A stretch of DNA of 61,770 nucleotides from Planctomycetales bacterium (GCA_020427155.1 JAGQOW010000014.1:1-61770), one strand, 5' to 3'. Counted from the stretch's first letter, positions 9,022-19,607 are shown. Notes: a model not told the origin generated them from the sequence alone. Made by a program: numbers and translations.

Positions 9022-9157
9022 GGTCTGGTTGGGTGCTAGCACTTCTTGCGGAGGCGACTCGCCTAGGATCGATCCGGGTAGCTCCCTAGAATCTCTGGCG
9101 TTGGTGGCGAACAAATGCTCGTCGTTTGCCGTTGTGAAGTTACAAACGGATTCTCCC

Positions 9158-12100
9158 ATGGCATCCCATCCCAAACGCCGCCCTGCATCCGAGTTGCCGG
9201 CTCCTCGCAGAGCAAAGCGCCGCTTGCTGCTTTTCTTGTTGCTGATTGTGGCGCTCGTTGGTGCGGCGCCAACGATCGTGGCCAACACGCCGTTGCGAAA
9301 CCTGCTGCTGGCAAGAGCAGTGTCTGCCCCGGGATGGCAGATCAAGACCGAGCATGCCGCCTTCGCCTGGACTGGCGAGCAGATGCTCGCAGGTGTTTCT
9401 ATCCTCGATTCCGCCGGCCAGACGTTGGTCACGGCAGAGGCGATTTCACTCGAGCGCTCGTTATTTGCTCTCGCGACAAATCAATCCAGCCTGGGAAAGC
9501 TGAGAATCGTCAGACCAGCCCTCAATATGGTCACCCGTGCCGATGGCAGCAATCTCGAAGATTTTCTCGCGGCCTTGGATGCGGATACGACGGCTAAAGA
9601 AGATCAGAACGCCTCCTCGGCTAAGAATGCTCCAAATATCTCTGTGGAGATTGTCTCTGGCATCGTGCAAGGCTACGACCAGCCATCTCAACAGCAATGG
9701 CGCATCGACGAGGCTAATCTGCTGGTCGGCTTGGGCAGCGCGACTGCCGGAGGGATTGCGCTCAGCGGCAATATGAATCTTAGTTCAGCACAAGGCGGGG
9801 CGCCCGGCCGAGTTCAGGTACGGTTCCAGCAGATCGCTGAACATCAGAGTCAACTCGATCTGTTGGCCGAAACGTTGCCTCTCGCACCGCTCGAACCTTT
9901 TCTGTCTCGTACTCTGCCGGGCTGCCGTGTGGCGGGTACGGTTTCGTCTAACGCGCATATTCGCTGGACACGCAGCCTCCAGGGCGAGCTAGTCGTTCAG
10001 ACGAGCGGCCGCCTGGATGCCCATCAATTTGACTTGACCGCCGATGCCCTGCAGGGCGATCGTTTGACTTGTCAGACGGTTTCTGCTCCCTGGGAGGTCA
10101 GTTTTGCCGGAGACGAGATTACCGTCGGGCAATTAGCTGTCGATGCCGGTTGGGCCAGGTTGCAAGTAAATGGCTCGGTAACACTTGCCGAGCTCGAGTC
10201 GCTCAGCATGACCAGTTTGCCCAAGCGCGGGCTTAACCTGGCCGGCGAGCTCCAACTTGATCGGCTTGCCGTCATGGTGCCACGTACCTTGCAGCTGCGC
10301 GAAGGAGTGCAGGTCGACTCGGGAACCATGGAGTTTCATGCCGAGAGCAAACCCAGCGATCAGGGACTCAGGTGGTCTGCTTCGGCCAAAGTGCGAGACG
10401 TTGTCGGCACCGACGGACGTCGGGCCATTCGCTGGGAACAGCCGATCGAGGCTCAAGTCGAACTAGCCGACTCAGACCAGGGCCCCCAGGTGAAACAATT
10501 CTTGCTGAATTCTCCCTTTGCTGGCGCAGACTTGAAGACCGCGGCAAACGAAGTGTCGGGGGACTTTCAGCTCGACTTGGGGAGGTTGTCTCAAGAGTTG
10601 GGTCAATTCGTCGACCTCGACGCCTGGCAGTTCGCTGGCAGCGGCGCCGGCAAACTTGCACTTACCCGTGGCACCGGCAACCATTTCGAGGCTTCCGCAG
10701 AGATCCATCTGACCGATCTCAAAGTTGCACACGAGAGTCGCCAGATTTGGGCCGAACCGCAATTGCTAGTACACCTTGATGCGAGCGGGCAGGAAGCGGA
10801 TCTCCAACCCCAACGTTTGGCTGCTGGAACGATCAAATTGCGTGGTCCACGCGACAATCTTGATCTTGAACTACTGCAAGAGGTAGACCTGACTGCAGTT
10901 GAAAAGGATTGGCGCCTGCAGGTGCAGGGCAATGGACCTTTGGACTCGTGGGCCGACCGCTTGCGTCCGTGGACTAATAGCGTTCCTGCAGAAGTTGCTG
11001 GCCAGGCCCAGTTGAAGGCAAAGTTGAATCTAGCCGCAGGTAAGGTTCATCTCCTCGAGTCAGAAGGAAGCATCACCGGGCTCCGCGTGCGCGATGCGGC
11101 CATTGCGATCGACGAGCCCCAGTTACAGTTCGCCGGCGACTGCCGTTGGGACTCCGCGGCAAACAGTCTTAGCAGTCGCGAACTGCAACTCGTCAGTAGT
11201 TCACTCGCTTTCCGATCTCGCAATCTGTCAGTCGAGTTGGGGCCATCGAGTGTGCCTACTACTAAAGGAGACGTGGCCTTTCGTGCCAATCTGGAGCGGC
11301 TAGCTTCTGCTGTAGGCATGGTGGGACCGCCTGATTCCATCTGGCCGCGCGGCACGACGGCTGGCAATTTGCAATTGTCGAGCAATGCCCAGCGACTCGA
11401 AGCAAACTTCAGTGCAACCGCCGACCAGCTTCAAGTCGTCCGCAATGCCGGGCCCGACGTAGCCCCTCAGCGCCGACCCGAAGTGATCTGGGCTGAACCC
11501 CAACTCGAGGCCTCGGGAAAAGCCAACTACACGATTGCCGCGGATCGGCTTCAGCTCCAGGACTTACAAGTCACTGGCCAAACGGTCCGTTTCAACACCA
11601 CGGCTACCTTGGATAAACTGACCGACGAGGGTACGCTCCAAGCGGGCGGCACACTGGAATACCAAGAGGCGGCTCTCGACCAGTTGCTGGCAAGCTACTT
11701 AGGTCCTGAAGTACGTGTCCGCGGTGATCGGCACGTCCGGTTCCAGATTTCTGGCCAATTGGCCGACTCGCAGTCGTCCGAGGCGCCCACGCATTGGTCG
11801 CGACGCTGGAACTTTACGACCGATGCCGGTTGGTCCAGCGCCAGCGCCTACGGCTTGCCACTCAGCGCTGCCCGGGTGCAAAGCACGCTACGCGATGGGC
11901 AACTCCAATTTGCTCCTTTCGACATCGCCGTTGGGCAGGGGCGGCTGACGGCCAGCCCGCTGGTGATCTTCGATCCTCTTCCCCAACGGCTGATTCTGCC
12001 CTCGGGACCACTTGTGACCCGAGTGCAGATTTCGCAGCAAGTGAGCGAAAACATGCTCAAGTATGTTGCCCCGATTGTCGCCGGCGCCACACGCTCCGAA

Positions 12101-12670
12101 GGCGAGTTTTCTGTCGCTTTAGATCGTACCCAGATTCCCTTTGCCGATCCGAAACAGGCCCAAGTTGCCGGCCAACTCGAGGTTCACCAACTGCGCGTTG
12201 CCCCGGGGCCGCTGGTTGCCGAGCTGATCGCGCTACTGGAGCAAATCGACGCGCTTACCAAGGGCAAACAACTGTTCCAGGCCGCTTCGACGCCTCGCAG
12301 TAGCAATGCGCTTACGATCGACAATCGCCGTATCGATTTCCAGATCGACCGCGGCCGCGTGTATCATCGGAACCTGGAGTTCATGGTCGACGATGTCCCT
12401 GTTCGGTCTTACGGATCGGTAGGTTTCGACCAAACACTCGCCTTGGAGATAGAAATCCCGATTCAAGACAAATGGATCGATCGCCAAAGTGCATTGCAAT
12501 CGCTGGCAGGACAAACAATCAAGCTTCCCATCCAGGGTACGCTTGCCAAACCACAGATCGACCAGCGCGCCGTCGCCGAGCTTTCCCGCCAAATGCTACA
12601 GGGCGTCGCCACCGAAGCCATTGGCGGCGAAATCAACCGCGCACTGGAGAAGCTTTTTAAGTCACGGTAG
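9158..12670 (+). CDS. AsmA/TamB-like large membrane-anchored protein
   Basis: From the ATG at 9158 the product is about 1170 residues. It has a basic N-terminus (PKRRP, RRAKRR), one membrane helix (about residues 20-40, LLLFLLLIVALVGAAPTIV), and then a very long, beta-rich, low-Cys region. The pattern is that of AsmA-like proteins: repeated strands with Leu/Val alternation, the early SAPGWQIKTEHAAFAWTGEQ segment, and a C-terminal part ending in an IPIQGTLAKPQID-type block and a short helix. AsmA-like proteins hang in the periplasm as lipid-conduit or outer-membrane homeostasis factors. It follows the M50-HlyD gene by 136 bases on the same strand, so it may be in the same transcript, but a functional link is only positional. 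The frame is open further upstream, but that part lacks protein-like composition. Confidence 0.75.
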   Translation: MASHPKRRPASELPAPRRAKRRLLLFLLLIVALVGAAPTIVANTPLRNLLLARAVSAPGWQIKTEHAAFAWTGEQMLAGVSILDSAGQTLVTAEAISLERSLFALATNQSSLGKLRIVRPALNMVTRADGSNLEDFLAALDADTTAKEDQNASSAKNAPNISVEIVSGIVQGYDQPSQQQWRIDEANLLVGLGSATAGGIALSGNMNLSSAQGGAPGRVQVRFQQIAEHQSQLDLLAETLPLAPLEPFLSRTLPGCRVAGTVSSNAHIRWTRSLQGELVVQTSGRLDAHQFDLTADALQGDRLTCQTVSAPWEVSFAGDEITVGQLAVDAGWARLQVNGSVTLAELESLSMTSLPKRGLNLAGELQLDRLAVMVPRTLQLREGVQVDSGTMEFHAESKPSDQGLRWSASAKVRDVVGTDGRRAIRWEQPIEAQVELADSDQGPQVKQFLLNSPFAGADLKTAANEVSGDFQLDLGRLSQELGQFVDLDAWQFAGSGAGKLALTRGTGNHFEASAEIHLTDLKVAHESRQIWAEPQLLVHLDASGQEADLQPQRLAAGTIKLRGPRDNLDLELLQEVDLTAVEKDWRLQVQGNGPLDSWADRLRPWTNSVPAEVAGQAQLKAKLNLAAGKVHLLESEGSITGLRVRDAAIAIDEPQLQFAGDCRWDSAANSLSSRELQLVSSSLAFRSRNLSVELGPSSVPTTKGDVAFRANLERLASAVGMVGPPDSIWPRGTTAGNLQLSSNAQRLEANFSATADQLQVVRNAGPDVAPQRRPEVIWAEPQLEASGKANYTIAADRLQLQDLQVTGQTVRFNTTATLDKLTDEGTLQAGGTLEYQEAALDQLLASYLGPEVRVRGDRHVRFQISGQLADSQSSEAPTHWSRRWNFTTDAGWSSASAYGLPLSAARVQSTLRDGQLQFAPFDIAVGQGRLTASPLVIFDPLPQRLILPSGPLVTRVQISQQVSENMLKYVAPIVAGATRSEGEFSVALDRTQIPFADPKQAQVAGQLEVHQLRVAPGPLVAELIALLEQIDALTKGKQLFQAASTPRSSNALTIDNRRIDFQIDRGRVYHRNLEFMVDDVPVRSYGSVGFDQTLALEIEIPIQDKWIDRQSALQSLAGQTIKLPIQGTLAKPQIDQRAVAELSRQMLQGVATEAIGGEINRALEKLFKSR

Positions 12671-12782
12671 CAGGCGATCACTTTGGTTTCTCGCCATAGA
12701 ACCGCGATCTGACAGATCGCAAAAGTCAGCGCGCGAAATCGATCGATGGCAAGCAGCACCAATCTATTGAAGTAGATCAGTC

Positions 12783-14066
12783 ATGCGTCTTACACTGCTG
12801 CTCTTGTCCACATGCCTTGCCCTTGCTTTTAGTAACTGCAATGCAGCTACCCCAAAGTACCGTCAGGTCGACGACCGTCGTGTCGGGCAGGTGGGGATTA
12901 GAAAGATCGTCGGTCGCCATTTGTGGCTCTACACCGATTTGCCGGCAAGCAACGCGGTCGACGAACTGCCGCTGGTGTTTGACAAGGCCGTGGAGCAGTG
13001 GGCTGACTATTTTGGCATCCCTCCGCTCCGCGTTGCCCACTGGCAGATGCAGGGATTCCTCATGCAAGACCGCGCCAAGTTTGCAACTCTCAACCTGTTG
13101 CCCGAGACCAAGTCCGATTTCGTCAACGGATACGCCCAAGGCTACGAGTTGTGGCTCAACGAGCAGCCCAGCGAGTACTACCGCCGGCACTTGCTGCTAC
13201 ACGAAGGAACCCACGGTTTCATGCATGCGTTCTTGGGCGCTGCCGGGCCGGGTTGGTACTCCGAGGGGATGGCCGAACTCTTAGGCACCCATCGCTGGAA
13301 AGATGCGCAATTGCAGCTTGGCTATATGCCCTCAGATCGCAAGCAAGTACCGATGTGGGGACGCATCAAGCTGATCCGAGATGCCAACCAGAACGGCGAG
13401 CCCTTGGAGCTTGAAGCCGTGTTGGGCCTGGGGCAGCGGACAGCGCTTACCACAGATCAATACGCCTGGTGTTGGGCGCTGTGTAAGTTCCTCGATACGC
13501 ACCCTCACTGGCAAACCAAGTTTCGACAGCTCAAGCTGCATGTTGCCGAGCGAGATTTTAACCAGCGATTCCTAGAAACTTTTGACAGAGCGATGTTGCA
13601 GACAGAGTGGAACGCCTTTGTGGCTGCGCTCGACTATGGCTACGAACCTGAGCACATGGCCATGGTTCATAAGGCTACTCGCATTGTCGGACGTCAAGAT
13701 GCGGTCACCATTGCCGCTGATCGTGGCTGGCAAGCCACCGGCTGGCAGCTTGAGGGTGGCAAACAATACACGATCACTGCCGAGGGTCGTTACCAAATCG
13801 CTTTCGACCAAGGGCCTTGGCCCTGTGAACCGGGCGGTGTCACGCTCCGCTACCACGCTGGCCATCCGTTGGGAATGCTTCTCGGAGCGATACATTCGCC
13901 TGTCGATAATGCGTTTTCGAAGCCTCTGGCTTTGGGAACCGAGCGGACGTTCGAGGCCGAGCGCGACGGCCAGCTTTATCTTCGAGTGAACGATTCTCCG
14001 GCCCAGTTGTCAGATAATCAGGGTAGCCTTCAGGCGACTATCGCTCCGAAAGCTGAAAACCGCTAG
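12783..14066 (+). CDS. Secreted HExxH (gluzincin-like) metallopeptidase
   Basis: A 427-residue protein with a clear signal peptide (LTLLLLSTCLALAFSNCNA). The HEGTH motif is at residues 140-144, and a glutamate 21 residues after the second His (Glu165 in SEGMAELLGTH) completes a gluzincin-type zinc site. The C-terminal third (about 300-427) is a beta-rich domain with WQATGWQLEGGKQYTI, which looks like a carbohydrate-binding or jelly-roll module. It is likely a periplasmic or extracellular peptidase. The preceding gene ends 112 bases upstream. Substrate unknown. Confidence 0.75.
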   Translation: MRLTLLLLSTCLALAFSNCNAATPKYRQVDDRRVGQVGIRKIVGRHLWLYTDLPASNAVDELPLVFDKAVEQWADYFGIPPLRVAHWQMQGFLMQDRAKFATLNLLPETKSDFVNGYAQGYELWLNEQPSEYYRRHLLLHEGTHGFMHAFLGAAGPGWYSEGMAELLGTHRWKDAQLQLGYMPSDRKQVPMWGRIKLIRDANQNGEPLELEAVLGLGQRTALTTDQYAWCWALCKFLDTHPHWQTKFRQLKLHVAERDFNQRFLETFDRAMLQTEWNAFVAALDYGYEPEHMAMVHKATRIVGRQDAVTIAADRGWQATGWQLEGGKQYTITAEGRYQIAFDQGPWPCEPGGVTLRYHAGHPLGMLLGAIHSPVDNAFSKPLALGTERTFEAERDGQLYLRVNDSPAQLSDNQGSLQATIAPKAENR

Positions 14067-14194
14067 CGGAGATTGACACTCCCAACTGGCCGCTCAACAA
14101 TGACCACTCACCCGTAAGCCCAGGAATCGCACTCCTTGGGTCTTCCGCGAATAACCCCTGATCTACTCGAAACCACGAGAGCGACGAGGACTTG

Positions 14195-15469
14195 ATGACC
14201 AACTTTCTTGCTGCCAATGACCCCGAAGTTTGGTCTGCCGTTGCCGACGAAATCAAGCGGCAGCACGACGGTCTGGAACTGATTGCCAGCGAAAACTATA
14301 CCAGCCCTGCGGTGATGCAAGCAGCCGGCAGCGTGTTGACCAACAAGTACGCCGAAGGCTATCCAGGTCGCCGCTACTACGGCGGCTGCGAGCACGTCGA
14401 CGTCGTCGAAGACCTCGCTCGCGATCGTGCAAAGCAATTATTCGGGGCCGAAGCAGCCAACGTGCAGCCGCACTCGGGTTCCCAAGCCAACATGGCTGTC
14501 TATCTCTCCGCGCTCGAACCGGGCGATACCGTGCTAGGGCTCGACCTGGCCCATGGCGGTCACCTGACGCACGGTATGAAGATCAACTTTTCAGGCATGC
14601 TCTACAACATCGTCAGCTATGGCGTCCGTCGCGATGACCATCGGCTCGACTTCGACCAGATTGCCAAACTGGCCAAAGAGCATAAACCCAAAATGATTAT
14701 CGCCGGAGCTAGCGCCTATCCGCGCGAGATCCCCCATGCGCGTTTTGCTGAAATCGCGGCAGATGTGGGCGCCAAGCTCATGGTCGACATGGCCCATTAT
14801 GCTGGCCTGGTCGCGGCGGGGCTGCACGACAATCCTGTGCGGGTGGCCGACTTTGTCACTTCGACGACCCACAAGACGCTTCGAGGACCACGGGGCGGCA
14901 TTTGTCTCTCGAAGGAAGTTTACGCTAAGACCGTCAACAGCCGTGTTTTTCCTGGCATTCAGGGCGGCCCGCTCATGCACATTATCGCCGCCAAGGCGGT
15001 TTGCTTCGGCGAAGCACTTAAGCCGGAATTCAAAGTTTACATACAGCATGTGATCGAAAACGCCAGCACCCTGGCCGAATCGCTCGCCGCGGGGGGCCTG
15101 AGCCTGGTGAGCGGAGGTACCGACAATCATCTGGTGCTTGTCGATGTCACACCGCTGGGGGTCGGCGGCAAACTGGCCGAAGCAGCACTAGATGCTTGCG
15201 GCATCACGGTCAACAAGAACATGATCCCATTCGACGAGCGCAAGCCGGTCGATCCTTCCGGTATCCGAATTGGCACCCCGGCATTAACCTCGCGGGGGAT
15301 GGGTACCGACGAGATGCGAGCAGTCGGCCGCTGGATGCTGGAAGCCCTTCGCGCCCCAGAAGATGCAACAATACACCAGCGTATTCGTAAAGAAGTGAGC
15401 GATCTGTGCCAGCATTTTCCCGTTCCTGCCGCGGCTACCTGCGCTGCAGAGACAGCAACAGCCCAATGA
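14195..15469 (+). CDS. glyA: Serine hydroxymethyltransferase
   Basis: A 424-residue PLP enzyme interconverting serine and glycine with tetrahydrofolate, the main source of one-carbon units. Signature blocks are in order: [55 protein letters not shown], and [14 protein letters not shown] with the PLP lysine at 227, then [12 protein letters not shown] near the C-terminus. Length is normal. A TTG at 14192 directly precedes the ATG; I chose the ATG, which has GACGAGGA just upstream. It stands alone, with a small response regulator following. Confidence 0.98.
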   Translation: MTNFLAANDPEVWSAVADEIKRQHDGLELIASENYTSPAVMQAAGSVLTNKYAEGYPGRRYYGGCEHVDVVEDLARDRAKQLFGAEAANVQPHSGSQANMAVYLSALEPGDTVLGLDLAHGGHLTHGMKINFSGMLYNIVSYGVRRDDHRLDFDQIAKLAKEHKPKMIIAGASAYPREIPHARFAEIAADVGAKLMVDMAHYAGLVAAGLHDNPVRVADFVTSTTHKTLRGPRGGICLSKEVYAKTVNSRVFPGIQGGPLMHIIAAKAVCFGEALKPEFKVYIQHVIENASTLAESLAAGGLSLVSGGTDNHLVLVDVTPLGVGGKLAEAALDACGITVNKNMIPFDERKPVDPSGIRIGTPALTSRGMGTDEMRAVGRWMLEALRAPEDATIHQRIRKEVSDLCQHFPVPAAATCAAETATAQ

Positions 15470-15608
15470 GATATAATTCGGAGTGATTTGCTAAGCGACG
15501 CGCGACGGTTTGGATGTTGCGATCGCTTCTCGGTTCAAGCAAAGCAATTCTTACTGTTCTGACTTTCGTAATTTAGAAAATAGACTTCGACGGGCCCCGC
15601 AAAGCATC

Positions 15609-16049
15609 ATGCCTGACAAACCAAGCCGTATTCTGATTGCTGATGATAACGAAGCGAATGTCGAGCTTCTCGAAGCGTATTTGAGCGGTCTGGAGGTCGA
15701 AACGGCCATCGCAGTCGATGGCCAAGATACGCTCGATAAGGTCCAATCGTTTCAGCCCGATCTCATTCTGCTCGATATCATGATGCCCAAGTTGAGCGGC
15801 TTCGAGGTTTGCCAACGTCTGAAGAGCGATTCGGCGACCAGCGGCATCATGATCTTGATGGTTACCGCCCTCAATGAACTGGGCGACATCGAGCGGGCAG
15901 TAGAAGCAGGAACCGATGATTTTCTCTCCAAGCCGGTCAACAAGTTTGAATTAGTCTTGCGAGTGAACAATATGCTTCGGCTGCGCGGCGAAAGCGACGA
16001 ACTCGAGCGGCTCCGCAAATACATCGAGCAGATGGAAGCTGCACGCTAA
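15609..16049 (+). CDS. Orphan response-regulator receiver (CheY-like)
   Basis: A 146-residue protein made only of a receiver domain plus a short helical tail. The acidic pair is in ILIADDNEAN, the phosphoacceptor Asp in DLILLDIMMPKL, the switch Thr in LMVTAL, and the conserved Lys in FLSKPVN. The tail (ESDELERLRKYIEQMEAAR) is a short coiled coil. It would receive a phosphoryl group from a histidine kinase and act through protein contacts, as it has no output domain. No kinase is nearby. The frame is open to 15510, but the upstream part has no receiver features, so the ATG at 15609 is preferred. Confidence 0.9.
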   Translation: MPDKPSRILIADDNEANVELLEAYLSGLEVETAIAVDGQDTLDKVQSFQPDLILLDIMMPKLSGFEVCQRLKSDSATSGIMILMVTALNELGDIERAVEAGTDDFLSKPVNKFELVLRVNNMLRLRGESDELERLRKYIEQMEAAR

Positions 16050-16069
16050 TCTCGATTTGAAAGGGTTCC

Positions 16070-17920
16070 GTGTATCGAGCCTTTCCAACAGCGCTGATGA
16101 TGCTGACGATCGTCTGGCTAGGCGAAGGGACTTCTCTGCAAGCTGCCCGCGACGAGAACGTCCGTCGAGAGCCCGCCAGAAAGCCTCAGACCAACACAGC
16201 GGTTGAACCGTCTCGCAAGCAAGAAGTCGAAAGACTGATAACCCAATTGGGCGACGAGCAGTATCTTAAACGCCGCAGCGCGGAACTGCGACTCATCGAA
16301 TTGAGTGCGGACGCCTTCGATCAACTTCAGGCAGCAGAAACACACCCTGATTTGGAGATTGCCACGCGCGCTCGATACATACTCCATCGTATCCGCATTC
16401 AGTGGGTTCGTCCCGATGATTCAGCTGAGGTGCAAGCGATCATGCATCTCTACGAAGACCTTTCGTTCGACGAACGGCTGGACCGGATCGATCAGTTGCA
16501 GCAGTTGGGCGCTCCTGCAAGCTGGGGACCGTTGTGCCGCATCGCCCGCTACGATCCTTCGCCACTCCTCGCTCGCCAGGCGGCCTTGGTGGTTCTCAGG
16601 TCCTTGAATCACAAGGCGCCGCAATCAGCTGCCGACGCGGCTACGCTGTTAGCCGAACTTGAAGATAGCAAACGTGTGCCCGCCGCATGGATATTGCAGT
16701 ACGCGGTACAGTTGAAACAGCCAGACAGAATTGCTGCGGACTGGCTGCCCTTGATCGCTGCGGAAGTCGAGCTCATCAAGCAACAAAGCGAAGAGACCGA
16801 CGCCTCGATCGCAATCAATCTGATTCAGTTCCACCTCGAGCTATGTGCCCATTATGCCGAGCATGAACTTGCCTTCAAGACGCTGCAGCATTGGGTCGAG
16901 ATGGCGAACTTCGTCGACTACGACACTCTGGATGCTGAAGGACTGGTCTCTGCGCTGCGTTGGTTGATCGATAACCAGCAGTGGAAAGCCCTCGAATTGC
17001 TCGAAGCCCACTATGCCGAACAGATCCGCTCCAGTAGGCAGCTGCTCTATCTGGCGGCAATTGCAAGGTCGAAGCAAAGCAAACAACCAGAAGCAGAGGA
17101 GTTTGCCGAACAAGCGTTTCGCTTGCCCGACGATGATGCCGAAAGTCGATATCAGGCTGCATCTGAAATCGCCAACCTGGGACATCATGACTGGGCCGAG
17201 CGGGAATGGAAGTACTTGGTCGAAACGCTCCCGGTGTTAGACGACGCTTCGAGAAACGCGCGTGAGTCGCTCGCCACGTTGCGACTCCACGATCGTGGAG
17301 AACACCAAGCTGCGGCAGAATTGTTGGCCGTTTATTGCGATGAATTCGAGCGCCAAGCCGCGGCCAACAAAGGGTTTGTAGTAGATCAATACCAGCGCGG
17401 CGTCTATCAAAGCATTGCGGCCCAGCGAGATTACTTCTTCGCCTGCCATGCCGAGGAACAAGGCGATTTCGATCAGCAGCGGAAATACCTGGATCTGGCA
17501 ATCAAAGCCCATCCGCTCAACGCGGACATCGCCATCGCAATGTACCGACTGCAGAATGCAGACGATGCATATCGCAAAAAAACATTGACACTCATCCGAC
17601 GCTCCTGCGAATGGCTGGAGGGCAACATTCAACAAAGCCCCGATCAGCCGAATTGGTATAACCATTGGGCCTGGTTGGTAAGTAACACCGAAGGCGACTA
17701 TGCAAAAGCGGTTGAGTTCTCCCAGCGATCGCTGGAACTCAGTCCGGGTAGCCCCAGTTATCTTGATACCCTTGGCCGCTGTTACTATGCGGCCGGCGAG
17801 CTAGAGAATGCCGTCAAGACTCAGCGACAGGCAGTCGAGGGCCATCCCCACCTGATGGTCATGCGCCGCCAGCTCGAGTTGTTCGAACGTGAACTAGCTG
17901 AGCAAAACAAAAGTCCATAG
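16070..17920 (+). CDS. Secreted helical-repeat (TPR/HEAT-like) protein
   Basis: A 616-residue protein starting at a GTG with AAAGGG a few bases upstream. The first 25 residues form a signal peptide (LMMLTIVWLGEGTSLQA). The body is almost all alpha-helical with Ala/Leu/Gln-rich repeats. The clearest are two C-terminal TPR-like units (WYNHWAWLVSNTEGDYAKA and then PSYLDTLGRCYYAAGELENA, about residues 523-590). The N-terminal segment, with LITQLGDEQYLKRRSAELRL, looks HEAT-like. It probably acts as a periplasmic protein-protein scaffold. It lies 20 bases after the receiver gene, so the two may be co-transcribed. No enzyme motif is visible. Confidence 0.75.
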   Translation: MYRAFPTALMMLTIVWLGEGTSLQAARDENVRREPARKPQTNTAVEPSRKQEVERLITQLGDEQYLKRRSAELRLIELSADAFDQLQAAETHPDLEIATRARYILHRIRIQWVRPDDSAEVQAIMHLYEDLSFDERLDRIDQLQQLGAPASWGPLCRIARYDPSPLLARQAALVVLRSLNHKAPQSAADAATLLAELEDSKRVPAAWILQYAVQLKQPDRIAADWLPLIAAEVELIKQQSEETDASIAINLIQFHLELCAHYAEHELAFKTLQHWVEMANFVDYDTLDAEGLVSALRWLIDNQQWKALELLEAHYAEQIRSSRQLLYLAAIARSKQSKQPEAEEFAEQAFRLPDDDAESRYQAASEIANLGHHDWAEREWKYLVETLPVLDDASRNARESLATLRLHDRGEHQAAAELLAVYCDEFERQAAANKGFVVDQYQRGVYQSIAAQRDYFFACHAEEQGDFDQQRKYLDLAIKAHPLNADIAIAMYRLQNADDAYRKKTLTLIRRSCEWLEGNIQQSPDQPNWYNHWAWLVSNTEGDYAKAVEFSQRSLELSPGSPSYLDTLGRCYYAAGELENAVKTQRQAVEGHPHLMVMRRQLELFERELAEQNKSP

Positions 17921-17987
17921 CACGGCTCTAGCGGCGTACTGGATGGGTATTTGCTAAGGACTGAGCGGGAGTCACTAGGAAAAACGT

Positions 17988-18803
17988 ATGACACAGATAG
18001 CGTTCTCGTACCAGGGCATCGAGATTGCTTGTCTCGATCAGGGGGGCGGCACGCCCCTCGTCTTGATTCATGGCTTTCCTTTCGATTACTCGATGTGGCA
18101 GCCTCAAATCGCTGCGTTTAGCAAAAGATTTCGCGTCATTGCCCCCGACCTTCGTGGTTTCGGCAAATCAAGCCTCTTGCCATCCGATGTAGTCGAGGGA
18201 GTCGCAATGGAACGTTACGCCGCTGATGTCGTAGCAACGCTCGACTATCTGCAAGTCGACCAGCCGGCCATCATGTGTGGTTTTTCTATGGGAGGCTACG
18301 TGCTGTGGCAACTGGTGCTCCACCACTCCGAGCGAATCAAGGCCCTAGTGCTTTGCGACACTCGCGCAGCAGCCGATTCGGCTGAAGCCAGTGCAGCACG
18401 GCTTGATTCGGCAAACGAGGTATTACATTCCGGAGTAGCAGGCTTGGCCGAGGGAATGCTGCCAAAACTGTTAGCCCCTCAGACATTGGCTGGAAATACC
18501 CATGTCGTGCAGCATGTGGGCGCCATGATGCGCACTGCCGATCCAGGCGCAGTTGCGGCTGCGCTGCGAGGAATGGCATGTCGCGAAGATGTTAGAAGTC
18601 GTCTCCCCAGCATCAACCTCCCATCCTTGCTGCTCGCGGGCGCCGCAGACGCTATCAGTCAGCCGGCAGAGATGCGCGAGATTGCCGCGTTGTTACCTCG
18701 AGCCGAATTCAAGGAAATCGCGGACGCAGGTCACATGACTACGCTGGAGAATCCGGCCGCAGTGAACGGCGCCCTGGCCCTCTTTGCCGAATCGCTCGGA
18801 TAG
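17988..18803 (+). CDS. Alpha/beta-hydrolase
   Basis: A 271-residue protein with the full hydrolase order: oxyanion region LVLIHGFPFDYSMW, APDLRGFGKS, nucleophile elbow GFSMGGY (Ser100), an acid in the AGAADAISQPAEM region, and catalytic His in ADAGHMTTLENP. This is the general esterase/lipase/haloperoxidase fold; the specific substrate cannot be told from sequence. Cytosolic, with no signal peptide. It is preceded by the secreted repeat protein and faces the convergent DUF2617-like gene. Confidence 0.9.
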   Translation: MTQIAFSYQGIEIACLDQGGGTPLVLIHGFPFDYSMWQPQIAAFSKRFRVIAPDLRGFGKSSLLPSDVVEGVAMERYAADVVATLDYLQVDQPAIMCGFSMGGYVLWQLVLHHSERIKALVLCDTRAAADSAEASAARLDSANEVLHSGVAGLAEGMLPKLLAPQTLAGNTHVVQHVGAMMRTADPGAVAAALRGMACREDVRSRLPSINLPSLLLAGAADAISQPAEMREIAALLPRAEFKEIADAGHMTTLENPAAVNGALALFAESLG

Positions 18804-18869
18804 TGCGATATTCTCGGAACTCGAAGTTCCAGGCCCTGCGTTAGGCGGCTTCCTGTGCAGCAACGTGGC

Positions 18870-19442
18870 TCATGGAAGTCGATAAGAAGACTGAATCTTC
18901 AGCACAGCGCAATCACTCGGAAAAGTATGAAACGCCTGCACGCGGAAAACTTTGTCGCGCGAATCGACGCTCACGTAACTCATGGCTCCTGCTTCAAAAC
19001 GGCCACTTGAGTCAAATTTTTGCAGCATGCCGTGACGAGTGGCTTGCAGCGTGAGTTCCTTCTGATAAGAGATGAATCGTTCGGGCTTGGTTGGTTCGAG
19101 CGAAAACGCCATCTCGTAGCACACCCCTCCGCGACATTCTAGTTGATCGCTTCGATCGCCTTTCAATCGGTAAGACATCAGCCTTCGTTTTTGCGGCAAA
19201 GGATGATGAGTTGCCGCTGCGACCTCGGTCAGAATAATGTCACCATACTTCCAAGCTACGAGATGACCGGCGTTGGTTATCTGGATGGTTGCCTGGTAAC
19301 CGCCGCGCGTTATTGTGCGAGACTGGCAAATCTCGAACAATTCCGGATGCAAAGATCTTCCATAAAGTTGGAACACAAGTTCTGCAATTTTGGGTCGTAC
19401 TGAGAGCACGGTATGAATCTCGGTTAGGAGTGAAGCTGACAT
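18870..19442 (-). CDS. Conserved hypothetical protein, possibly DUF2617 family
   Basis: A 190-residue soluble protein without signal peptide or membrane helix. The N-terminal part (VRPKIAELVFQLYGRSLHPELFEI) matches what I remember of planctomycete proteins labelled DUF2617. The rest is beta-rich (YQATIQITNAGHLVAW, then LMSYRLKGDRSD). No catalytic motif is visible. It lies divergent from the glycosylase gene at 19608, with a shared 165-base promoter region. A GTG at about 19409 (before LSVRPK) is another possible start. The family name is from memory only. Confidence 0.6.
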   Translation of the reverse strand: MSASLLTEIHTVLSVRPKIAELVFQLYGRSLHPELFEICQSRTITRGGYQATIQITNAGHLVAWKYGDIILTEVAAATHHPLPQKRRLMSYRLKGDRSDQLECRGGVCYEMAFSLEPTKPERFISYQKELTLQATRHGMLQKFDSSGRFEAGAMSYVSVDSRDKVFRVQAFHTFPSDCAVLKIQSSYRLP

Positions 19443-19607
19443 TCATTGGATGTGCCAATTATACTTACCCCAAGCAACCATCACAAAGGGAGTTTCATCA
19501 ACCTGACGGTTTGTCGAGTTTCGATCTTGACAACCAACAGTCTCGTAACTCTACGATCGCCCTTCTTGCTAGCAGCGAGCGGATTCGCCCACTTCTTCTC
19601 CAATTGA

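Noticed and set aside
8545..9432. 295-aa antisense open frame across the M50-HlyD and AsmA-like genes
   Set aside because: Spans the ends of two supported genes and has no recognisable features.
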